Shown here: in pieces, positions 11,679 through 21,519 of the stretch | Position numbering within the stretch: the stretch's first letter is position 1 | Layout of the letters: the number at the start of each line of letters is the position of its first letter | Source of the DNA: Antitrichia curtipendula | Lineage: Eukaryota; Streptophyta; Bryopsida; Hypnales; Leucodontaceae | DNA: 64,000 bases | Direction of reading: 5' to 3' | Assembly (NCBI GenBank): GCA_951230915.1 | Contig: OX579636.1 | Coordinates: forward strand, 45,201,912 to 45,265,911 | Notes under the pieces: generated by a model | What the model saw: only the letters and a program-made list of their open reading frames with translations | Database searches by the model: none | What the model was told of the DNA's origin: nothing | Translations under genes and position numbers: made by a program

Positions 11679-13671
11679 TCACATGGGTTACGTTACTTCC
11701 CAGAGGGCACTGTATTGTACAAGCTGGAAGACACAAGAGAAAATTATTTCTAGTGTTTCAAGTGCGGCGATTTCGAGCAAGAGAAGAGATTGCATGGAAG
11801 TGAGAACTGGGCATTGGTTAATTGAAGTCTTTTCAATCTAGACCCAGTCCTAATCTGGACTGCACTTTAAACTTCTTGATTAACATTCCATTGCACATGA
11901 AATTGTTCCACATCTAGTTTTAATTTTAAAGTATTCATCATTGGGTATATCTTTTGCATTCTTTTGACTCTACCAGTTTCTCATCCGTCACTCAATCTAC
12001 ACAACAGTCTTTCTGTTCTCACCAGGGTGACCAGTTCGCACTTGTGCATCTCATCTAAATTAAAAATGCTAATTTTTTGTGTGAAAATTCAAATCATTGC
12101 AAGACAGGCCAATGGTCATGGTTAGAGAAATGTGTTCAATCGTAGGCATGGTTCGGGTATGACATTCACACATTTGAAGCTTGCTTAGATTTGCAGGGGC
12201 AAAATCATGGCTTTTACTTTCAAGTGCCTGCGGCATTAACAAGAGGGGGTGGTCTTTCTGGCCTCTGGAAAATTTTCATGAAATCTATTGTCTGCGTGCA
12301 GCACCCAATTATTGATTTTAGATGGTGAAGGCAAAGTTGCTGAAAACCTACAAAGCGTTACCAATGATTTGCAAAAGACTGGGAATGGCAGTGCAAGACT
12401 TGATAAATAATTTCACAAGCAGTGCAAGTACCGACCGCGCTGACAATGGAGTCCCCCATCCTCATAGACAACTCGAAAACCTGCTTCAGTCTCGAGTTTT
12501 GGATTCTCTCGCCATGTATGCTGCAAGAATTCCAAATTTCCATAAGGCTATCATTTTCCGATATTAAAATTCTTAGGGACCTGATCTAGTCTCCTGTTCT
12601 GACTCTGTTACCAGCAGCAACTCATCTGTTCAAATCCTAGATTGGACTTATTAACAAGCGGTATAAACTCAATGTTCATGGAAGTGGAAATGGGGTTGTC
12701 TATTGTTCTAGTTTCAACCTGCCACTTTGAATACTTGCGCAAGAAGTTCATACAAATTTGACTGACCAAATTAGACTCTTAACATCTAGAGATCTCTTCA
12801 CACTTCAATAAATCTCCCAAGATTTACACTCGTACATGTTCTGTCAAAATGCAAATAACACCACCATGTACGTTTCAACGGCTCTTTTCAATTCATAAGA
12901 TAACACGAAACCATGTTCACCAAGAAGTTGAGGGGTGAGAGTAACACATTGGGTTGAATGAGATACGTACGTGATGTAGCCGACACGGCTGAGAGCACTC
13001 AGGGTTGTCGCAGTGTAGACGCATAGTTGCACAGCGTGCACTATAAACCCTATGGCAATGTCAACAAGCAGAGCTATTTTGGATACTCTTTGAAGATCCT
13101 CAAACGGGCTTGTAGTGGCTAGCTGCGATGCTGCCAAATCGCTGGAAGCAAATGCTTCGCTTCTCGATCACCAGCGGCAATTGTGGATTGTATGACTTTC
13201 GGAAGTGTGCCAGGTCGTTTTGGATGACGAGACCAAGCTCACTGGCTTTGCGCAAGCCTAGTACTTCTTGCTGTTCTGTCACTATTTTGCGCGGTGAGAA
13301 GCCGCACCATGTTCCGGTGAATTCTCTCTTCTGAACAGCTTCGACAACGGCAATGTGGACCCAAAACTCTCAGCAACCTTTTTCTCAATTCCCTGCTTAC
13401 CGATCTCTCTTCTCTCTTCTGAACAGCTTCGACAACGGCAACCTGAACCCAAACTCTCGGCAACCTTTTTTCTCAATTCCTTGCTTACCGAGTTTGATTG
13501 ATAGTCGACCCAATTCTTGATTCCTCTTCCTTCAAGTAGACGTTATGTGAGCAATTTCGTGACATGGGGAATCTCGTCTTTTTCAGTACATGGAATTTTT
13601 AAAGTTCAAGACGTTCGAATTCAAACGACACGATGGTAGGGATGTGAAGAATCACGTTGCTTGAAATGTGC
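11679..13671. other. Moderately GC-richer island, possible unrecognised gene or relic
   Basis: Base composition is less AT-rich than its surroundings, notably 12.9-13.5 kb. On the minus strand 13282-13100 reads TEQQEVLGLRKASELGLVIQ and a second frame at 13137-12844 gives a hydrophobic stretch (KIALLVDIAIGFIVHAVQLC). I cannot join them into a convincing model or recognise a family. Plus-strand ORF 12322-12567 (81 aa) is also unrecognised. Confidence 0.25.
13322..13490. repeat. 88-bp tandem duplication
   Basis: CTTCTGAACAGCTTCGACAA occurs at 13328 and again 88 bp later. The following CCCAAACTCTCnGCAACC and TGCTTACCGA also repeat at the same spacing. Two copies only. Confidence 0.7.
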
Positions 13672-14015
13672 TTAACCCTTAAAGGACGGACCCATGACCA
13701 TGACCACTGATTTCAAGCCTCAGTGTCCATCATTTAGTTTGTTGTCATTTTGCAATTAGATATGAATGAAGAAAATTATATTTATTTTTCAGCGATGAAA
13801 TTACATGTCTTCTCTACTTCTCAAATCTTTGAGAATTTTTTTTTGAGAATTTTTGAAGAAAAAGTGAAGAAAAATCATATCAAATAGAAAATTATTTCAA
13901 AAAACAGGAAAATTTAACCATGTGTGTATATTACAGTGATGAACACCATGGTGTAAATTGAATTTCTGTGTCATTCTATAATTAGAATTCAACAGACATT
14001 GAAAATACTTACAAA
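13672..14015 (+). repeat. TTAA-CCCTTAAAGGACGG repeat, truncated copy
   Basis: Begins TTAACCCTTAAAGGACGGAC. For about 340 bp it matches the reverse complement of 46633-46290, including GAAGAAAAAGTGAAGAAAAA and CAAATAGAAAATTATTTCAA. Similarity stops near 14015, so the distal end is missing here. Confidence 0.65.
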
Positions 14016-15321
14016 ATTAAGTACCATGAGATGTCAACAAGAAATAAGTGGACGAGAAAATGTTCATAATTTCTCTACACATTATTCATTCAACTCATTG
14101 TCATCCCAAAGCCATGATCTAGTGGTATTACAGGATTAAGGTTAGTGCACCTTAGGTTCTAAAATCAGCAACTACTCATTCTCGCCCAAAATGTACAACC
14201 TCTATTCATGAGAGGCCTAGGGGTGCTATTGGTAACACCTAATTTCAACACTTTGAAAAGCCTTATTTTATTTATGCATTATCCTTAAGACTTCCAACAA
14301 TATTTACAAAATATAAGGCAATTAAACAATGTAATTAGGTAGTAGGCACCTTAACACAAACTCTACTTGTTAGAGTTGATCCTTTGATGTCATTGTATAC
14401 ATCATGCTCTCAATCATGCTTCACCAACAAATTTAATTGTTAAACAATTTAGAACTTCCACATAGGATGCACTTAGAAGATTGGATGAGGATACAGAATT
14501 GGGTCTCAAGCTACATTTCTCAAAAAAATTGTTATTACAAATTAACTATTCTGTATAGACTTTTATAAAATTCAATATTGTACTTCATTAAATTTCGTAA
14601 AAGTTGTACATACTAAAACAACTTGGCAATAAGCAATTAGAGGTTAAATTAATTGAGAACCTTATATATACACTCAGGAAACAAATAGGATTTTGTACTA
14701 TTCCAACGCTTGTGCTAATTGAATTAACCTACGTAGATGTATAACATGGCAACATTTGTATGCACACCCTAGTGCATAAATATAACATTTTTAGTTTTCT
14801 AGAACAAGATTTGAAACTCCAGATTGCTTCCCAATTTTGAATGAAAATATATATGGTTGAATATATAATCATGTGCATGGATGAAATCGTGACAATCGAT
14901 CGTGACATCTATGCACTTTGGATCATAGAAGCGCCTATTTTGGGCCATAATTTGGAACAACAAAAAGACACAAATAGGTTGTTAACAAATAATCAAGTCC
15001 CCCAACTAATGCAAATAGAGGTTTCTACAATCAAACTTGTCATTCAGGTTAAATGTCAATGAATCCCTTTCCAAAATAGGAGTGGTCCAACTCTTTCTCA
15101 CATGAGTTGCAAGACTACACCACAACAATGCACATGATGGGTGCACACAAATATGATTAAAGGGCCAACTCTGATTGAGAGATTTTAAACAATTGTCTAC
15201 CTCAGAGAAAACAAGTACTCAAACTAGGGACTCATTCAAGGTCCAACACTTGGGCTTCCATCTCAAAGTATGTACAAAAAGCAACCTAAATACAAAACAA
15301 AGCAATACAATACCCTCAATT
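14016..15321. other. AT-rich intergenic DNA, no gene seen
   Basis: Only short ORFs with no recognisable domain (for example 14841-15062 and 15175-15378). Confidence 0.4.
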
Positions 15322-15356
15322 TGTGAAGAAGATGTTAAATTAACATCTTCTTCACA
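15322..15356. repeat. Perfect 35-nt palindrome
   Basis: TGTGAAGAAGATGTTAA is followed after one base by its exact reverse complement. It lies about 380 bp beyond the stop of the GDU-like gene, in its 3' flank. A role in 3' end formation is speculative. Confidence 0.7.
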
Positions 15357-15734
15357 TCAATTTAACAGGGTCTACTAAACTGTTTTACATCATAATTAGA
15401 AGATATGTACAATCTAAATTAGAAGATGTGTCTAATCTCAAGGAGATTAGAAGAAATCAAGAGGGCGAGCAAGTGCACTGAGTCCAGAACAAGGTCCTGA
15501 GTCAACTTCAAAAAAATCTTGCCCAGATTTTTGTTCCAGTATTCAATGCTCCTCCTGCAACTTTTCAGAGTTTTGGATAAAACTTGGATAGAATCGAGGA
15601 CCTCCGCAGCAGAATAATGGGGTGGGCCTTTGTATATTGGGGGGAGCCCTAAATGCAGTGACAAGAGAACTGCTATTGGTTTTGCAGAAGATCGGTGGTA
15701 ATGCTCTCCTCACCTTATTGAAAAACCCTAACTC

Positions 15735-16211
15735 TCACGAGGCCGAGGTTTTGCACGGCTTTGCAGCAACGAGGGCTTCGTCTCTCTCAAACTTAGTCAG
15801 AGACGAAACCGAAGGCTTCTCCTCTTCTGAATTAGTATTTCTGAGAGGCTTTGCCAAGAAGGTGGGCTGCTCTTCGCCCGCCATCACCACATACGTCAAC
15901 TCCACCTCGTTGGCGTCGCAACGCTTCACGTCCGCTTCCAAATCTTTGGCTAGAGCTCCATCCGCGGGAGCTTCTGCTTGCCACGGCCGTTGCGCTGCCG
16001 CGTTCTGTTCGATGTCAGCCATCGAGCGCCTAATGCGTCGCTTGTGGTAGAAGCACTGCACGCAGATCCACAAGAACACGAGCGTGAAGATCCCGGAGGC
16101 CAGCATGATGAGGAACAGCACGTAGATCGGCACGCTTCGGGAAGACGACGATGGTCCGTCTCCTAAATCCGGACCATGTCCATCGTTGGGTGGCCAAGTA
16201 TTGTCAGCCAT
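15735..16211 (-). CDS. GDU: GLUTAMINE DUMPER-like single-pass membrane protein
   Basis: Single coding exon of 158 residues. The ATG at 16211 is chosen because an acceptor-like GATGCAG lies about 25 bp upstream and the longer in-frame start would fall in that presumed intron. The protein has a short acidic/Ser N-terminus, one membrane segment (about residues 27-50, VLFLIMLASGIFTLVFLWIC), a basic stop-transfer KRRIRR, then a soluble tail with YVVMAGEEQPTFLAKP at about 107-122. The last element matches the VIMAG box of plant GDU proteins (V-V-M-A-G here). Known GDUs sit in the plasma and endomembranes, act with the LOG2 ubiquitin ligase and raise amino-acid export. Size and layout fit the family. 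Export activity of this member is inference. Confidence 0.78.
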   Translation of the reverse strand: MADNTWPPNDGHGPDLGDGPSSSSRSVPIYVLFLIMLASGIFTLVFLWICVQCFYHKRRIRRSMADIEQNAAAQRPWQAEAPADGALAKDLEADVKRCDANEVELTYVVMAGEEQPTFLAKPLRNTNSEEEKPSVSSLTKFERDEALVAAKPCKTSAS

Positions 16212-16900
16212 CTTGTCACCACTATTTTTCGTTCTCCTGCATCTGTGAATATCACGAAAGATTGTTATGAGCGTCTTCTCCATTCAACAAAAGCACGACA
16301 AGATCGATCGGCTATCACTACACCTTCTAAAGTAGCATCCGTTTCCAAATTTGAACAATGATTTGCCAGTGTCGGTACCAAGCTCCTGAAGATTTCTTAC
16401 CGCACTCCCTTTGAAAAAAATTACCGACAACCGCTCAAGAACGCAACGACTCCTTCAGACATTGCACAATATTCGTAACCCTCAAAAATTGGAAACAACA
16501 AGGTTCACAGCAGTCCTACAGCGCTCGTCTCTTTCCCAATTAAACACTTAGGTTTCTAAATTGAGCAAGCACGAATCTGGATCAAGCTTCTAAAGATCGA
16601 TTTCATACCACATCCAACTCGGAATTAAATCCCCGAAATCACAGAACGAGTCCTCTGGCCATTCAACAAGCAGAAAAATCCTAAAACCAATCATTGATCT
16701 GACCTCACAAGTTAAGAAGCTTCAAGAAATTCACCAAACTTGCCTGCGGCAGGGAATTGAAGCAGCTAGAGGTCACGATCGTGCTACCAACAGGACGCTC
16801 TTGCTCGTCACATCCTCCTCTCCAAATGCACACAGGATTCCGAACAACAACAACAACAACAAGCAAATGGTCGCACTATTGAGATTCAGCGCATGCATTA
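16212..16900 (-). promoter_or_regulatory. 5' UTR, likely leader intron and promoter of the GDU-like gene
   Basis: A likely 3' splice site (CACAGATGCAG) ends just upstream of the start codon, near 16236. A TATA-like ATATATAT, read on the minus strand at about 16912-16920, would place transcription start near 16.88 kb. A GTTGTTGTTGTT run (16845-16862) would lie in the leader. The matching donor is uncertain; a GC donor near 16745 (GCAAGT) is possible. Confidence 0.4.
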
Positions 16901-17307
16901 AACAATCTCTGCATATATATTCGGTGGGCTACCATGCCAGCAAACGCTGTTGTCAATGTCCTTGTGCATTTCCTAGAAGAAGAAGCTTGTGGGGACCATG
17001 ACTTAGTCTCACACAGAAATCATGACAAGATTTTCAAGGACCTCAGCCTTCTTTTAGTATGGAAAACTTGAAAGCGCGTCAACGCAACGACTCACGACAG
17101 GGCCTCCGGGTGCAGGAAGGTGACGGACGCCAGGACCAGTCAAGAATGGTCAATGTAAGCTAGGATCAGCTGATTTCAAGTATACCAGTATGGCCTGCGC
17201 CGTTGCCACAGTATAATAAAAGTAAAAGTAAAAAGTAATTTTATAATTCAATATATACTTTTTTGCCTTGAGTGAGAATGCCACGAAACAAAGTTCATGC
17301 GTTTTTT
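16901..17307. other. Upstream flank of the GDU-like gene
   Basis: No ORF of note. Could hold promoter elements, none of which I can name with confidence. Confidence 0.35.
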
Positions 17308-17536
17308 TTAACCCTTAAACGACGGGCTCATAGCAATGAAAATCATTTGTTTTGTCACCATGTGAATCGTTGGATTAAAATAATGCAAAAGCACTCATTG
17401 GAAGACAAACCACTGTAGATGATCTTCCCTTTTTGCACAAAATTGGGAGGATGAACAGTTGCACTTCTGTCCTACAGGGAGAGATTCTTTGTCATTCATT
17501 GGCCAGAAAACGTCTTCAATGGCATTTATGGGTTAA
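17308..17536 (+). mobile_element. Short TTAA-flanked element (229 bp)
   Basis: TTAA-CCCTTAAACGACGG at the left, ATTTATGGG-TTAA at the right. A reversed relative lies at 29230-29461, sharing the block TTCTGTCCTACA...TTTGTCATTCAT. No coding capacity. Confidence 0.6.
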
Positions 17537-18810
17537 TGATATCCAAACGCAACCGGGGGGACACACAATTTTATAGATCTTACCATAACCAAACAAACAA
17601 ACAAACAGATAAACAACCTCATTTAAGGTATAGATTGTAATATTGGTATCCATTGATAAATCTGGGCAATGAGTAGATTTTCATTGGACAATGTTCTACA
17701 TCAAGGCATTGAAATTAAGGCAAAATTCAAAAAAATCTACCAAATGAACTTATGTCCACTTACCATATTCAGTGCAAGCCTCTATACTTGTCCTTGGAAA
17801 GCAACTCAATTTATGAATTGAGTTAAGCATTTGAGAAAGAAAATTAATAAATTAATAAACTAATTTTCATTCTTCAAAAAAGTTGCCTTAAGTTAGAGTA
17901 GGTACAAGATAGAAGAAATAATTAAATTGTCAATACCCTAAGATGGAATGAAAAATCACTCATTTTAATGGTGAGATTGTTTTAGCAAGCAAACTAAACC
18001 ATGTGGAACATCTTTTTTTGGAAAAATGTAAAAATTGAGTTTAAAAACAAATCCAATCCAATATTTTTTCAAGAAGTTTCTATGATTGGAAAAAAAAACC
18101 CACATCCAATAGAGCATGATTAGGATAGGTGATTTAAGAACTAGTGAGGAAGCTTTATGCAACTCCAATCCATATTCATATCCATCATTATGGAAAAAGA
18201 TATAAGGTAGGAGCACCCATAGAAAACACTGACTCCACGGGCGTCACCTATTTTGGTACCCATATCCATGGTTGTTTTGGCAGACCTTGCAACAACATGA
18301 AAAATAGACATCAGATAACGTCTAGTAGAACCCTCATGACGTCCAATAAGTCAACTTTAAGTTTGACTTTCAAATAAACGATCTTTCATTCATGCTAACT
18401 TGACATATTTAAATCTCATTTTAGTAAGGTGTCTCAATATGATAAGCACATATTACATTCTAAATTTAAATTCATAATTATGGTGAGATTTCAAATTATT
18501 TGAGTGGGTGGCTGATGACCTTATTAGATGCTTATAGATGGGCTTATTTGACACATTGCCCATTAGATACGCAACATCAGACGTCCAACACGTCACCAAA
18601 ATCCAAAAATGTGTCTGACAACATTGTCCATACCTGTGACCTATTGCTCTCATAACTGACAAGCCTTAAAAAGTCACAATGATGGGTGAGAATTGTAGTA
18701 GAAACAAATACCATTGGTTTTGGAATTAGAATTGATAGATGACGCAACACAATTCTGTAGATTCAACATTGAATAAATTGAAGAAGTGCCAACAATTTTG
18801 AATCATATTT
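17537..18810. other. Intergenic; holds a reversed fragment of the 0.94-kb TTAA family
   Basis: About 17840-18150 carries the family interior (AATGGTGAGATTGTTTTAGC, AAACTAAACCATGTGGAAC) in reverse without clear ends. The remainder shows no gene. Confidence 0.45.
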
Positions 18811-20933
18811 CACTACAACAAAACGAGTGTTTTATGGCTACAAAATATGACTGCAATGAATTATAAAATAAAAAAATATGACTGGCCGCAGAAATCACTG
18901 TAGATGACTACAACATGCTTGACATGAGTCATTACCGACAAGTCGCTTTGGACATCAGTCATATTTTTTGGAGGGTATAATTATCCATAATTAGTTGTAT
19001 TTTTATCAACAAGGCATATACTTTGACTATTTGGGGGGGCTTGACTTTTTTTTGAGTTGCCCGGGCAAATGAAAATAAATCCTATGTGGCATGTGACTCC
19101 ATATAGTCATACTTTTGGCTGACATAGAATATGACTACATTTAGTCATATTTTTGGTTGACATGGAATATGATTGCGGTCAGTCATATTTTGGAAAACGT
19201 GAAATATGACTACATTCAGTCATATTTTTGGTTGACGTGGAATATGACTGCGGTCAGTCATATTTTGGAAAATGTGGCATATGACTTTATACAATCATAT
19301 TTTTTGTAGATGTGGAATATGACTCTTGAAAGTCATATTTTTTGCTAATGTGAAACATGACTCTTGAAAGTCATATTTTTTGCTAATGTGAAACATGACT
19401 CTTATGAGTCAATTTTTTTCTTGAAGTGGTAGTTCATATGGATGCTATTAATAATTTTATGACTAGTTGCAGTCATATTTTTGGAAACACAAAGTCATAT
19501 TTTGATGTGCATAACTATGAGCATTATGACTAAAGCTAGTTATATTTTGGTCAATATATATTATGAAATGTAACTCAAGTACGTGACATTCCGGATGATT
19601 GAGAATCCTATTTTTTTAATTTGTGTGTGGTCTAGGATTGGAGTGACTGAGGTCCAAAGTAGCTTCTATTACAAACTACAATTACATTTTCTATGCATTT
19701 TAAATAGACATGATACATTGAAATTATACATCAAAATGATTTAACAATTGAATAAAAGATTTTATGTAGTTAAAAATGAATACATATGATTTCAGAGATA
19801 TACTAGAAATAATCATATTGGAGAGAGAGAATGCAAGAAAGAAAACAACTCTCTTCATTGACATTTATTAGTCACCAATACAAAACATATATATCACAAT
19901 TAATCATTCACAAAATCCAATAAGGCCTATATTCCTTACAATAATATGAAGATGGCTCTATTGGGTTGCAAGTAGCCTCCAATAACTTTGTTTCAACTTT
20001 TGGTGCTTGCATAAACAATTAAAGAAATGAGAGGTTAATTTTTAGAGAATGAACAAGAAAGCTCAACCTTCAAAGGCTTACAACAGCACAAAATATGTAG
20101 CTTAAGTTTAGGGTAAGAAAAATAAGAATGGTAATGGAAAAAACAAGAAGAAAAAATAGACAAAACTTATTAAGAGATAACAACAAGCAAGAGTTAAGAT
20201 GCAATAAGAAATAAGAAGCAACAACTAAGACACAACAAGAAACAAGGGTTAAGATGCAACAAAAAGAAACAAGTAGCAAGAATTAAAAAACAACAAAAAG
20301 AAACAAAAAATAAGAACTAAGAAGAAGAAAGAGTTAAAATACTAGAGAAAGAAAGAGTTTAGATGCAACAACAAGAAACAAAAAACATGATTAGAACTAA
20401 GAAGCAACAAGAAAGAAGATTTAAGATGCAACAAAAGACAACAACTAAGAACCAATAACAAATATGAGTTAAGAGACAATAAAAGGCAAGGAAGAAGGGC
20501 CAAAAGAAATGGCGGCTAGGGTTTCAAGACCCTAAAAAAGTGGTGACTAGATTTCAAAATCCTAAAGAATAGGTGAGTAGGATTTCAAAATCCTAAACAA
20601 TGGCTTGTCCAAATTTTTTTTGAATTGCCCGTATTTTTTTTGGGTTGCCCAAAATAAACAAAATGTCACTACCATGAAAATATGATTGACAATATGACTT
20701 AGCGTTCCCCAAATATGTTCCCTACGTTCTCTACAAAGTACTTTGGTGTTCCTAATGGTCGTATAGTGTATACTTATGAAATAGAAGGCCCAAAAATGAG
20801 TGAGTCATATTTTGCAATCATATTTTTCTTCAAGGTGTTGGCCTTCAAGAATATGACTGCAACCAGTCGTCAGTCATCTTCAATCATATTTTTGCAGTCA
20901 TAAAATATCTGTTTTCTTGATGAATTCATAGTG
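18811..20933 (+). mobile_element. CACTA-type (En/Spm) non-autonomous element, copy 1
   Basis: Starts CACTACAACAAAACGAGTGT. The subterminal zones are packed with direct and inverted AATATGACT/AGTCATATT motifs, which is typical of CACTA elements. The right end reads GCAGTCATAAAATATCTG then GTTTTCTTG, followed by an altered tail (TAGTG only at 20929-20933), so this terminus is damaged. The interior (about 20040-20500) is a low-complexity purine-rich AAGAAGCAACAAGAAAC stretch whose minus-strand 'ORF' is a by-product. It matches copy 2 at 43953-45758 along most of its length, with about 300 bp of extra subterminal repeats. No transposase. Confidence 0.8.
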
Positions 20934-21519
20934 GCTATAGGTGTAATTGTGGCATTTATGCATACAATATGTGATAATTACTTGGGTAATATGGAAATGA
21001 ACATGGCAGTAGTATGTGTAGTTGTTGTCAATATTAGCAATTGAAAGTGACGGCGCAACACTGTTTAGCAACAATTGTTGCTTGATGCCATGAACATATT
21101 TGGAATTAACTTAGTACAAATTGAATTTACCATGTGCTTGAATTTAGTTACAGCATTAAGCTTACCTTAGAGAGAGTTGATTGCGTCCTTTGGTTATGGC
21201 AGTAAGAAGAGAGGACTTGCATAGTTGCATTAGGAAGCTTAGGAGAGGAAGAGTTTACAAAATCACAATGCATGCTTCAATGACGGCATTAGAGAGAGTG
21301 AATAAATCGTTGCTTGCATTACCACACTAGAGTGAGTTCACATGGAGAGTGTAATTGAAGAAACAGAGCATTTTGTGGTGACTAGAGACTATGTCACACA
21401 AACAGAGGCGTCGAAACTACATCAGCCATATGCAATTGGTAGAGGGAAAGTGTGGTCACCGCATGAACAACAATGTAGACATGCAATGAGCATGAGTGAC
21501 AAAAGGATCCCTAAAATTT
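20934..21519. other. 5' flank of the pogo-type transposase relic
   Basis: Possible remnant of the element's left part. ORF 21342-21524 (VTQTEASKLHQ) may be the degraded N-terminus, but I cannot match it to a domain. Confidence 0.3.

Noticed and set aside
12568..12650. Resemblance between GGGACCTGATC...AGCAACTCATCT here and at 30805-30860
   Set aside because: About 60 bp of partial similarity next to the hydrolase 3' end. Too short and diverged to claim a duplicated gene fragment.
14100..14165. tRNA-like or SINE-like string CCATGATCTAGTGGTATTACAGG...GGTTCTAAAATC
   Set aside because: A/B-box spacing and cloverleaf pairing could not be made to fit.
20070..20279. Hydrophobic Leu/Cys/Ser-rich minus-strand ORF (also at 44858-45067)
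   Set aside because: It is the complement of the low-complexity purine-rich interior of a CACTA-type element, found at the same place in both copies.
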